From assembly GCF_016863015.1 (NCBI RefSeq), contig NZ_BOOB01000021.1, positions 1-64,000 of the forward strand: a stretch of DNA of 64,000 bases, read 5' to 3'. Shown here in pieces: positions 53,077-60,828 of this stretch. The translations under genes were made by a program, and so were the position numbers. How positions within the stretch are numbered: the stretch's first letter is position 1; each line of letters opens with the position of its first letter. The DNA comes from Microbispora amethystogenes (GTDB taxonomy: Bacteria; Actinomycetota; Actinomycetes; Streptosporangiales; Streptosporangiaceae). The notes under the pieces are model-generated. The model did not search any database. It was given only the letters and a program-made list of their open reading frames with translations, and had not been told where the DNA came from.

Positions 53077-53435
53077 TTCATCGGCATCCGCCAGGCCGGA
53101 GCCTGGTCTTACCCCGCCTCCACAGGCGTTCGGCGTCTCCGGGGAACTGCCCGGCGACGTGGAACTGCGCGGCGACCTCGCCGAAGCCGAGGTCGGAGAT
53201 CGCCCCTGGCCATCCGCCGGTTGGCGACCATCCCTGTGACGTTGAGGGTTTCCACCGCGATGGCCCGCTTGGATCTCGCGAGTATCGGTAGTGGTGGCGT
53301 GGCCTCTGCGGAGGTGCTCCGGCCCGGAAACGCCGAAGTTGCTTAGATCCACGCGAAATGATGGAGCACCTTTCGCCATGTACGGGAGTGTCCGCGTTTC
53401 GTACTGACGAAGGAGATCAGCCATGGGAATTGCTC
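53077..53435. other. 359-bp gap holding a transposon scar and possible leader
   Basis: Apart from the TnpB remnant, this gap contains a strong ribosome site, AAGGAG (53410-53415), followed at 53423 by an ATG that reads only MGIARG before a stop at 53441. The sigma factor reading frame overlaps this mini-frame. The mini-frame may couple translation to the downstream GTG at 53436, or it may show that the true start of the sigma gene was lost. Confidence 0.4.
53130..53290 (-). pseudogene. TnpB (IS200/IS605-type) remnant with frameshift
   Basis: The minus strand reads ARSKRAIAVETLNVTGMVAN, RRMAR, then after one extra G in a GGGG run continues AISDLGFGE in the next frame. This is the RuvC-like core of IS605-family TnpB/OrfB (AVEDLNVTGM..NRR-ARAISD-GFGE). 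The rest of the protein, including the zinc ribbon, is gone. It occupies the gap between helR and the sigma factor gene. Confidence 0.7.
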
Positions 53436-53984
53436 GTGGATGACGATGGGGTGGCCAGGTTCGAGGCCCTCTACAGGGAGACATACGACCAGATCGCGGC
53501 CTACGCCGCGCGCCGCTGTGACTTCCCACAGGACGCGGCCGATGTCGTGGCGGAGACCTTCACCATTGCCTGGCGCCGGGTGGCCGACCTGCCACCAGGG
53601 CATGAGGCCAGGCTCTGGCTGTATGGCGTAGCGCGCAAGGTGCTGGCCGACCACCGCCGGAGCGCGGTCCGACAGCGGCTGCACAGCGTGGAACTGGACG
53701 CGGAGATGGCCGATCTTTACGCGAACTCCCCTGACAGCGGCATTGAGCTGAGCGTGATCAGCACAGTGTTTCGGAGCCTGTCCGACAACGACCGTGAACT
53801 TCTTTCGCTGGTCGCCTGGGAGGGCCTGGGGCACGAGGAGATCGCCGCGATGCTGGGACTGTCCCGCAACGCCATGCGCATCAGGCTGTATCGCGCCCGC
53901 AAGCGCTTCTCGCGCGCACTTGACGAAGCCGGTGTCCCGTCTACAGCAAAAAGCCGGGCGATTCCGGCGGGGAGGTCGCTATGA
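53436..53984 (+). CDS. ECF RNA polymerase sigma factor
   Basis: Sigma-70 family factor of about 182 aa. Region 2 is RFEALYRETYDQIAAYAARRCDFPQDAADVVAETFTIAWRRV, and region 4 is LSDNDRELLSLVAWEGLGHEEIAAMLGLSRNAMRIRLYRARKRF. The start is uncertain: GTG 53436 fits the family, while ATG 53358 is in frame but would add 26 residues and lacks a site. Its stop overlaps the ATG of the downstream membrane protein, a typical sigma/anti-sigma arrangement. Confidence 0.85.
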   Translation: MDDDGVARFEALYRETYDQIAAYAARRCDFPQDAADVVAETFTIAWRRVADLPPGHEARLWLYGVARKVLADHRRSAVRQRLHSVELDAEMADLYANSPDSGIELSVISTVFRSLSDNDRELLSLVAWEGLGHEEIAAMLGLSRNAMRIRLYRARKRFSRALDEAGVPSTAKSRAIPAGRSL

Positions 53985-54967
53985 GGAACGTCGATGAGGT
54001 CAACGAACTGCTGAGGCCCCTGGCCCGGGTCGAGCCCGGACAGCCGGACAGCCGCGCGTCCGGGACGGGGGCACGGGCGTTGCTGGCCTCGATCACCGCC
54101 CAGGAACCCGGCGTCGTTCCGCGAGGGCCGGGTCGTGCCCGCCGGCACACTCTGCACGGCCCTCGTCGTCTTGCGTTGGGCGTGACCGCAGCGGTCGCGC
54201 TCGCAACAGGCATCGTGGTGGGTCCGAGCCTGCTGGGCGGACGGGGCGCAGCGGTCTCCTACGCCAACTCCGCGATGGAGATCCACCTGGAAGGCGACCA
54301 GTACGTCGCCCGCATCAAGGACCCGTTCGCCGACCACGACAAGTACACCCAGGCGTTCCACGCGGTCGGCCTGAACGTCGACCTGCGCCCGGTGCCGACC
54401 TCGCCGAACGGCGTGGGGAAGATCCTGGGGATGATCATCGCGGACCGCGGCTCCTCCCGTCCTGACCCGGAAGCTACGCCAGATCCCTCCGGCCCCCGGT
54501 TCAACGGTGTCCCCCTCTCAATGGAGACGACGCCCAGAGGATGCCAGCCGGGACTGGACGACCACTGCATCATGGTGATGCGAATCCCCGCCGGTTTCAC
54601 CGGTGACGTAGACGTCAGGCTGGGACGCCAAGCGAAGCCAGGGGAGGAATACGCGAACTTCGACTCGGCCATGGCGCCAGGCGAGATGTTCGACGGGGTT
54701 CGGCTGCGAGAGGGGCGTCCCGTGGCCGACATCCTGGCCGAGGCGCGCAAGCGTAACCTGACTGTGGTGTTCAGCCTCATTCGGATGGATGCGAAAACGG
54801 GCAGCATGTCATCCTTCGACCCGCTGCCTGCGGACCGGGTCGGGCCCGGCTGGATCGTCTGGAACGCGTGGCAAGTGAAGGCCGGCGTGATCCGGCTGCT
54901 CGTTACACCCGACCGTCTGCCCGAGAACCCGTTCTACAACGGAAGCGCGCCACCGCCCGCCTCCTGA
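53981..54967 (+). CDS. membrane-anchored protein, putative sigma-factor partner
   Basis: Protein of 328 aa with an N-terminal ~60-residue cytosolic part (NVDEVNELLRPLARVEPGQPD), one membrane span (LALGVTAAVALATGIVVGPSLL, about residues 63-84) and a large extracellular domain. The pattern matches actinobacterial CU044_5270-like proteins encoded after ECF sigma factors. The start overlaps the sigma stop (ATGA). An anti-sigma function is likely from position, but no zinc anti-sigma motif (HxxxCxxC) is present. Confidence 0.75.
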   Translation: MRNVDEVNELLRPLARVEPGQPDSRASGTGARALLASITAQEPGVVPRGPGRARRHTLHGPRRLALGVTAAVALATGIVVGPSLLGGRGAAVSYANSAMEIHLEGDQYVARIKDPFADHDKYTQAFHAVGLNVDLRPVPTSPNGVGKILGMIIADRGSSRPDPEATPDPSGPRFNGVPLSMETTPRGCQPGLDDHCIMVMRIPAGFTGDVDVRLGRQAKPGEEYANFDSAMAPGEMFDGVRLREGRPVADILAEARKRNLTVVFSLIRMDAKTGSMSSFDPLPADRVGPGWIVWNAWQVKAGVIRLLVTPDRLPENPFYNGSAPPPAS

Positions 54968-55024
54968 TCGGGCGCGCGACTCGGCTCCCGCCCCGCGACG
55001 GGCGGGGGCCGTCCGTTTGACCGG

Positions 55025-56587
55025 TCAGGTGTGGGCGGGGGTGATGACTCCGAACCACCGCTGCATGGCTGCCCGAAGTGCTTCGATCTCGGTGGGACCG
55101 GGCCGGGGCGACGCGGATGCCCAGGCCACGTAGCCGTCCGGTCGAAGGAGCAGGGCGGTGGGGGTGGGGATGCGGGAGCGCGCCGTGACGACATCGACGT
55201 GGTCGTGCCGCAGGGCGGGTGCGTCTGCCAGCGAAGCCTCTTCGGTCAGGTCGAGCAGCAGAGGGCGCGCGTTTCTGGTCAGCTCGGCCAGGCGGACCGG
55301 TCCAGCCGGGGTGTCCAGGTCCAGGTCCGGGGCGAACCGGCCGGTCAACGGGTGCGCCTCGGGTTCGCCCATGTCGTAGCGGACGTCGGCCCCGGCGAGG
55401 AGGTCGGCCAGGCGCTGTACGGTGCTTCGGTCGCCGAGCAGTTCGGTGAACACCGTGCGCAGTCCGGTGACATCGCTGCCGGGGGCTATCAAGGCCGATT
55501 GCGCCTGCGCGTTCAGCACCATGCGCTCGGCGGCCGATCGCCGCTCCGTCTCGTAGCTGTCCAGCAGCCCGGCCGGGGCGTTTCCGCGGATCTCGGCGGC
55601 GAGTTTCCAGCCCAGATTCACCGCGTCCTGCAGGCCGAGGTTGAGCCCCGGACCGCCTCCCGTGGCGGCGTACACGTGCGCGGCGTCACCGATCAGGAAC
55701 ACCCGGCCGTCGGCGAACCGTTCGGCGATCCGGGTGTTGCCGCCGGTCAGCCGGCGCAGCACGTGCGGCCCCGCTCCGTCGGGCGGATCGAGCGGCACGT
55801 CGACGCCGAGCACGCGGCGGATGCTCGCCCGCAGTTCCTCCAGGCTCATCGGCGCGTCGGTCGCGGGTGTGTCCCACTCGGTGGTGCTGATGAGCGGCGG
55901 GTGGCCCGGCAACGGCGCGTAGGAGAACCCGCCGTGTTCGGTGCGGTGGGGCAGGAACGGAAAGACAGCGCCGTGGCCGGGCACGTTCAGCGCGCCGGTC
56001 GCGGGATCGACCCATTCCGCCGGGACCGTCGCGTGCGCCGAGAGCACGGTCATCCGGTCGTAGGTGACGCCGGGGAACGCGATGCCGGAGAGCTTGCGCG
56101 TGGTGCTGTGGGCTCCGTCCGCGCCGACGAGGTACCGGGCCCGCAACTGGTAGGCCCCGCCCGGGCCCGCGACGTCGATGGTCACCCCGTCGTCGTCCTG
56201 CGACAGGCCGGCGAGCTCGTGTCCCCGGCGGATCTCCACGCCCAGTTCGACGGCGCGCTCCTGCAGGACCTGCACGATGCGTCGCTGTGGCACCGGCAGG
56301 GCATGGACGGGGCTGTCCTCCAGCAGGCTGAGGTCCAGGCCCATCGCGCCGAACATGAAGTATCCGGAGTTCGGCTGCGGAGGGTGCGGGCTGCCACTGA
56401 GACGTTCATGCAGTCCCCGGTGGTCGAGCACTCTCACGACCTGGCCGAGCAGTCCGTTCGCCTTCGGTTCTTCGCTGGGCTCGATCAGCCGCTCCAGCAC
56501 GACCGGCCGGGCCCCTGCCAGGCTCAGTTCGCACGCCAGCATCAGCCCGTTCGGGCCACCACCGGCGACGACGACATCTGTGATCAC
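55025..56587 (-). CDS. FAD-dependent aromatic monooxygenase
   Basis: Class A flavoprotein of 520 aa with the full PgaE/MtmOIV-like length. GGGPNG (residues 9-14) binds FAD, GADGAHS is the DG motif, GDAAHVYAATGGGPGLNLGLQD is the GD motif, and a thioredoxin-like C-terminal domain ends LLLRPDGYVAWAS. Such enzymes hydroxylate polyketide or other phenolic substrates and inactivate some drugs. Divergent from a TetR regulator over twin palindromes that probably act as operators. Confidence 0.88.
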   Translation of the reverse strand: MITDVVVAGGGPNGLMLACELSLAGARPVVLERLIEPSEEPKANGLLGQVVRVLDHRGLHERLSGSPHPPQPNSGYFMFGAMGLDLSLLEDSPVHALPVPQRRIVQVLQERAVELGVEIRRGHELAGLSQDDDGVTIDVAGPGGAYQLRARYLVGADGAHSTTRKLSGIAFPGVTYDRMTVLSAHATVPAEWVDPATGALNVPGHGAVFPFLPHRTEHGGFSYAPLPGHPPLISTTEWDTPATDAPMSLEELRASIRRVLGVDVPLDPPDGAGPHVLRRLTGGNTRIAERFADGRVFLIGDAAHVYAATGGGPGLNLGLQDAVNLGWKLAAEIRGNAPAGLLDSYETERRSAAERMVLNAQAQSALIAPGSDVTGLRTVFTELLGDRSTVQRLADLLAGADVRYDMGEPEAHPLTGRFAPDLDLDTPAGPVRLAELTRNARPLLLDLTEEASLADAPALRHDHVDVVTARSRIPTPTALLLRPDGYVAWASASPRPGPTEIEALRAAMQRWFGVITPAHT

Positions 56588-56629
56588 GTGTTTCTCCTTG
56601 GGGTGAGGAGGCCAGGCTAGGGCTTAAAG

Positions 56630-56659
56630 TTGCGCATGCGCAAATTTGCGTGCGCGCAA
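56630..56659. promoter_or_regulatory. twin 14-bp palindromic operators
   Basis: TTGCGCATGCGCAA (56630-56643) is a perfect palindrome. A second, TTGCGTGCGCGCAA (56646-56659), keeps the TTGCG...CGCAA ends, with centres 16 bp apart. They lie between the divergent monooxygenase and TetR genes. The spacing fits two TetR dimers. Confidence 0.75.
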
Positions 56660-56677
56660 CTAGACTATGCTGAGACG

Positions 56678-57331
56678 GTGACGACGAGACGGACGGGGTT
56701 GCGCGAGCAGAAGAAGCAGGCCACCCGGGAGGCGTTGCGCGCGGCGGCTCTCCGGCTGGCTCTTGAGCGCGGGCCGGACAACGTGCGCGTCGATGACATC
56801 GCCGAGGCCGCCGGCGTCTCACCGAGGACGTACAACAACTACTTCTCCAGCCGCGAACAGGCGATCGTCGCCGCCGTGGCCGGCGAACGAGAGACCCGAG
56901 TCGCGGCGGCGGTGATCGACCGGCCCGACGGCGTCGGCCTCGCCGACGCCGTCGTCGAGGCCGTCGTGGATCAGTACACCGCCTCGGACGCGCCCGGCCA
57001 GGAGGCGCTGCTGCTGATCACCACCCGTCCCGCGCTGCGCGACGCGTTCATCGACACCACCACCGCGATCGAACGTCCCCTCACCGAGGCCATCGCCGAG
57101 CGTCTCGGGGATGGCGACCCGCACACCGCACGGGTGCTCGCGGCGAGCGTGACCGCCGCGGTCCGCGTGGCGATCGAGCAGTGGCTGCAGACGACCGTCT
57201 CGTCCTTCACGGCCGGCGGGCTCGTCGTGCCGTCCGGCTCGCTGCCGGACCTCCTGCGCGCCACGCTCGCACCCCTCACACCCGCACTCGACGCCGCGGA
57301 GCAACGAGCACTCCGCCACCGGCATCGGTGA
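56678..57331 (+). CDS. TetR/AcrR family regulator
   Basis: Repressor of 217 aa. The HTH lies in residues 8-55 (REQKKQATREALRAAALRLALERGPDNVRVDDIAEAAGVSPRTYNNYFSSREQAIVAAV), with the actinobacterial RTYNNYF recognition helix. GTG 56678 is preferred; an ATG at 56630 would put the operators inside the coding region. There is no clear ribosome site, so the transcript may be leaderless. It should repress the divergent FAD monooxygenase. Confidence 0.88.
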   Translation: MTTRRTGLREQKKQATREALRAAALRLALERGPDNVRVDDIAEAAGVSPRTYNNYFSSREQAIVAAVAGERETRVAAAVIDRPDGVGLADAVVEAVVDQYTASDAPGQEALLLITTRPALRDAFIDTTTAIERPLTEAIAERLGDGDPHTARVLAASVTAAVRVAIEQWLQTTVSSFTAGGLVVPSGSLPDLLRATLAPLTPALDAAEQRALRHRHR

Positions 57332-57484
57332 GATCGAGATCCGGTCGGTGGTGCTCGTGCCCGCCGAGTACGCCGCGCCGAGCCGGGAACGCGAGGACTG
57401 TCCGCGGACGCGGATCGCGCACCGATGAGGTTTCCGCGCCGCGCCCGTCTGTACGTGTGAGATCGACTCACGGAAGGCTGCACG

Positions 57485-58069
57485 ATGCGGAAACTGATCT
57501 TCGCCATGAACGTGACCCTGGACGGCTACATCGCCGCGACCGGCGACGACATCGGCTGGAGTGGGGACGAGGGACCGGACTCGTCGCCGAGGGCCGAGCT
57601 GTTCCAGTGGTGGCTCGACCGGGAGCGGGCGAACGAGATGCTCCTGTACGGGCGCAAGCTTTGGGAGACGATGAGCCCCTACTGGCCGACCGGCGACCAG
57701 CGGCCCGACGCCACCCCGGCGGAGATCGAATACGCGCGGAACTGGCGGGACACCCCGAAGGTGGTGTTCTCGTCGACGATCGACACGGTCGACTGGAACA
57801 CCCGCCTGGTCACCGGCGACGCGGTCGCCGAGATCACCCGGCTCAAGGCCGGGGACGGCGGCCCGATGGGCATCGGCGGCGCGACGCTCGCCGGGGCGGC
57901 CATGCGGGCCGGGCTGATCGACGAGTACGCGCTGGTCACCAGGCCGGTCCTGGTGGGCGGCGGCACGCCGTTCTTCACCGCGCTGGACAGCTGGGTGAAC
58001 CTGAACCTGGTCGAGACGCGGACGTTTCCCGGTGGCGTGGTGCTGACCCGATATGAGACGAGGCGATGA
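57485..58069 (+). CDS. RibD C-terminal/dihydrofolate reductase-fold protein
   Basis: Reductase of 194 aa of the YyaP/RibD-C family. It opens with MRKLIFAMNVTLDGYIAATGDDIGWS, and carries LLYGRKLWETMSPYW, VVFSSTID and GGATLAGAAMRAGLIDEYALVTRPVLVGGGTPFF. GGAAGG precedes ATG 57485. The 153-bp spacer upstream shows no gene. One of three RibD-fold reductases in the window; its natural substrate is unknown. Confidence 0.88.
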   Translation: MRKLIFAMNVTLDGYIAATGDDIGWSGDEGPDSSPRAELFQWWLDRERANEMLLYGRKLWETMSPYWPTGDQRPDATPAEIEYARNWRDTPKVVFSSTIDTVDWNTRLVTGDAVAEITRLKAGDGGPMGIGGATLAGAAMRAGLIDEYALVTRPVLVGGGTPFFTALDSWVNLNLVETRTFPGGVVLTRYETRR

Positions 58070-58080
58070 GCACGGGCCAG

Positions 58081-58105
58081 GCCCCGCCGGCAACGCCGGC
58101 GGGGC
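58081..58105. terminator. GC-rich hairpin between convergent genes
   Basis: GCCCCGCCGGC (58081-58091) and GCCGGCGGGGC (58095-58105) form a perfect 11-bp stem with a three-base loop. It lies between the convergent RibD-fold and sigma-factor genes and probably ends both transcripts. Confidence 0.75.
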
Positions 58106-58147
58106 GGCGTTCGCGTCGCCGCGTCGGTGTTCAACCCGCCGGGGTGC

Positions 58148-59224
58148 TCATTCGGCGGTGACCGCGGTGACGGCGGCCCGTGCGCCGGACTCGTCGACGA
58201 TGGGGCCTTCGCCTGACGACAGCGTCGGGGGCAGGCCCAGCCATGGTTTGCCGGTCGCGTCGAATCCGGTGAGCTCGGCGAGCTTCCCGTCGACGATGTG
58301 CAGGACCGCGATGGCGAACAGCCGGTGTTCCGGGTCGCCGGGGGTGCGGAGGTACAGCGCGGCGGCAGGCATGCGGTTGACCGTCGTGGCGACGCAGCGC
58401 CAGTCGTCGTGGCCGCGCTGGAAGAGCCCGCCGCAGACCCAGCCGTCCACCGCGTCCTTGGCCGTGACGGTCACGGTGCCCGGCTCGGGCAGCATCGCGA
58501 AGCGCAGGTCGTCGAGCAGCAGGGCCGTCAGCCCGTCGAGGTCGTTGCGCTCATGGGCGTTCATATACGACTTCACCACGCCGCGCTCGTCATCCGACAG
58601 CTCGTGCGTGGCAGGGCTCCGCCAGTCGAGGCGGCGGTCGGGCAGCTGCTCGCGTATCGTCACGCGCGCCCGCTGCAGTGCGCTGGTCACCGACGCGACG
58701 GTCAGCTCGAGGGCGTCGGCGGCCTTCGACGCCGGCCAGCCGAGGACGTCGCGCAGGACGAACACCGCCCGCTGCCGCGGCGGCAGGTGCTGGACGGCGA
58801 CGATGAACGCCAGCTCGATCGTCTCCCGCGCCACCACCGATTCCTGCGGGTCCTCCGGGAGCATCCGGTCCGGGTAGGGCTGCAGGTAGCGCACTTCCGA
58901 GTCCGCGCCCGGCAGTCCGGCGGGCACGGGTGTGCGGTCGTTGCGCTTCTCCAGGAAGTCGAGGCAGGCGTTCGTCGCGATCCGGTACAGCCAGGTCCGT
59001 AGCGCGGCATGGCCCTTGAACGACTCCCGCTTGTTCCATGCCCGCAGGAACGTCTCCTGCGTCATGTCCTGGGCGTCCTCGTAGTTCGCGAGCATCCGGT
59101 AGCAGTGCACCTGCAGCTCACGCCGGTAGCGCTCGGTGACGAGCGCGAACTGTGCCGCGTCGTTCGAGCGGGCCGCCGCGATGAACGCGGCCTCGTCGCC
59201 GGCTGGCGGTCTGGCGTCGGTCAT
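58148..59224 (-). CDS. ECF sigma factor with SnoaL-like C-terminal domain
   Basis: Sigma-70 family protein of 358 aa, nearly twice the usual ECF length. Region 2 is FALVTERYRRELQVHCYRMLANYEDAQDMTQETFLRAW, and region 4 is LPPRQRAVFVLRDVLGWPASKAADALELTVASVTSALQRAR. The last ~130 residues form a SnoaL_2/NTF2-like domain (VKSYMNAHERNDLDGLTALLLDD). In SigG/SigJ-type ECFs this fused domain takes the place of an anti-sigma factor. ATG 59224 has GGAAGG ten bases upstream. No anti-sigma gene is near. Confidence 0.9.
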   Translation of the reverse strand: MTDARPPAGDEAAFIAAARSNDAAQFALVTERYRRELQVHCYRMLANYEDAQDMTQETFLRAWNKRESFKGHAALRTWLYRIATNACLDFLEKRNDRTPVPAGLPGADSEVRYLQPYPDRMLPEDPQESVVARETIELAFIVAVQHLPPRQRAVFVLRDVLGWPASKAADALELTVASVTSALQRARVTIREQLPDRRLDWRSPATHELSDDERGVVKSYMNAHERNDLDGLTALLLDDLRFAMLPEPGTVTVTAKDAVDGWVCGGLFQRGHDDWRCVATTVNRMPAAALYLRTPGDPEHRLFAIAVLHIVDGKLAELTGFDATGKPWLGLPPTLSSGEGPIVDESGARAAVTAVTAE

Positions 59225-59323
59225 GGTCGTCAATCCTTCCGCGGGTGGCGAGGGGCTACCAGAACCGACGACGCGGCGGAGGATTTCCGATCGGTGAAAC
59301 CGCTACCGGTCTACCGGAACCCC

Positions 59324-59390
59324 TTGCCGCGGCGGCAGCTCCGTGCCTATAGTCAACACATCGGTTGATAAAGAGGTTGGTTGATAAAGA
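59324..59390 (+). promoter_or_regulatory. ArsR operon promoter with 16-bp-period direct repeats
   Basis: TTGCCG (59324-59329) and TATAGT (59348-59353), 18 bases apart, form a strong promoter. Immediately downstream GGTTGATAAAGA occurs at 59363-59374 and 59379-59390, a 16-bp period. TCAAC (59353-59357) mirrors GTTGA (59364-59368). The ArsR protein probably binds here and autoregulates. Confidence 0.65.
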
Positions 59391-59734
59391 TGACGGTTAA
59401 TGAGGCGGAGGACCGCCTGGACAGGGCGTTCGCCGCGCTGGGCGACCCGGTCCGGCGCGCGCTGATCGCCCGGCTGTCGCGGGGCGAGGCGACCGTGAAC
59501 GAGCTCGCCGAGCCGTTCCCGATCACCAAGCAGGCCGTCTCGCGGCACATCCAGGTGCTGGAGGCGGCCGGGCTGATCACGCGGAGCCGTGACGGCCAGC
59601 GCCGCCCGTGTCGTCTCAATCCGGCGGCGCTCGAGGAGCTGACGAGCTGGATCGACACCTACCGGCTGACCCGCGAGGGGCAGTTCCGGCGCCTCGACGA
59701 CGTACTCGGCGAGATAGGGGAGCAGGAATCATGA
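59390..59734 (+). CDS. ArsR family transcriptional regulator
   Basis: Winged-helix regulator of 114 aa. ALGDPVRRALIARLSRGEATVNELAEPFPITKQAVSRHIQVLEAAGLITRSRDGQRRPCRLNP is the complete ArsR/SdpR-type HTH; metal-binding Cys pairs are missing, so it is not a metal sensor. This group is typically encoded just before an SRPBCC (AHSA1) protein, as here, where the stop overlaps the next ATG. An in-frame TTG at 59381 is an alternative start. Confidence 0.9.
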   Translation: MTVNEAEDRLDRAFAALGDPVRRALIARLSRGEATVNELAEPFPITKQAVSRHIQVLEAAGLITRSRDGQRRPCRLNPAALEELTSWIDTYRLTREGQFRRLDDVLGEIGEQES

Positions 59735-60828
59735 TCGAGAACCCGACCACCATCACGGCCCAGCCCGGCAGCCCGTTCATCGAGGTCGTCCGCGACTTCG
59801 ACGCGCCGCCCGCGCGGCTCTTCCGCGCGTACACCGACCCCGAGCTGGTCACCCGCTGGCTCGGTCCGCGGGACGTCGAGATGCGCCTCGTCGAGTACGA
59901 CGCGCGCCCGGGCGGGACATACCGCTACGTGCACCGCGACACCGAGGGCGGCGAGCACGTCTTCCACGGCGTCTTCCACACCGTCACCCCCGGCGAGCGG
60001 ATCATCCAGACCTTCGAGTACGAGGGCACGCCCGGTGTCGTCAGCCTCGACTCCGCGACGTTCGAGGATCTCGGCGGACGTACCCGGCTGTGGTCCCGTT
60101 CCGTGTTCCCGACCGTCGAGGCGCGGGACGCCATGATCGCCGGCGGGATGGAACGCGGCGTCGCCGACTCGATGGACCGCCTCGGCGAGCTGGTCCACGA
60201 CCAGGGCGAGGACCGCCCGGAGGCCGGACCGGTCGTCCTGGACATCACGATGTCGCTGGACGGGTACGTCACCGCGCCGGGCGCCGGCCCCGATCACGGC
60301 CTGGGGGTGGGCGGTGAGATCCTGCACGCCTGGGTGACGGACGAGCGGACGCCGCGCGACGCGGAGATCCTCCACAGGTCCTTCGTCGACACCGGAGCCG
60401 TCATCATGGGCCGGCGCACCTTCGACGTCGTCGACGGGCCGAACGGATGGGGCGACGAGGTCGGCTACGGCCACGACCAGGACCAGGCCGTCGCCCCGCC
60501 CGTCTTCGTCGTCACCCACTCGAGGCCCGAGAAGGTGCGGCTGCGCGACCGGTTCCGCTTCGTCACCGACGGCCTCGACAGCGCCGTGGACAAGGCGCGC
60601 GCCGCCGCCGGGGGCAAGGACGTCGTGATCATGGGAGGCGGCGCGATCGCGGACCAGCTCCTGCGCGCCGGCCTGGTGGACATCCTCCGGATCCACCTCG
60701 CTCCCCTCATCCTCGGCGGCGGCACGTCGCTGTTCCCCGAGGGCATGCCCGAGTCCCTGCGGCTGGAGCCGCTCGGCTCCGTGTCCACCCCGGCCGCCGA
60801 GCACCTGACCTACCGTGTGATCAAGTGA
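59731..60828 (+). CDS. SRPBCC (AHSA1)/RibD-C fusion protein
   Basis: Protein of 365 aa combining two domains normally encoded separately. Residues 1-150 are an AHSA1-type SRPBCC ligand-binding fold (FIEVVRDFDAPPARLFRAYTDPELVTRWLGPRDVEMRLVEYDARPGGTYRYVHRD). Residues ~165-365 are a complete RibD-C/DHFR-fold reductase (VVLDITMSLDGYVTAPGAGPDHGLGVGG...VIMGRRTFD...VVIMGGGAIADQLLRAGLVDILRIHLAPLILGGG). The frame runs through without a stop. It is coupled to the ArsR gene, and its 3' end overlaps the convergent monooxygenase by eight bases. Confidence 0.88.
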   Translation: MIENPTTITAQPGSPFIEVVRDFDAPPARLFRAYTDPELVTRWLGPRDVEMRLVEYDARPGGTYRYVHRDTEGGEHVFHGVFHTVTPGERIIQTFEYEGTPGVVSLDSATFEDLGGRTRLWSRSVFPTVEARDAMIAGGMERGVADSMDRLGELVHDQGEDRPEAGPVVLDITMSLDGYVTAPGAGPDHGLGVGGEILHAWVTDERTPRDAEILHRSFVDTGAVIMGRRTFDVVDGPNGWGDEVGYGHDQDQAVAPPVFVVTHSRPEKVRLRDRFRFVTDGLDSAVDKARAAAGGKDVVIMGGGAIADQLLRAGLVDILRIHLAPLILGGGTSLFPEGMPESLRLEPLGSVSTPAAEHLTYRVIK

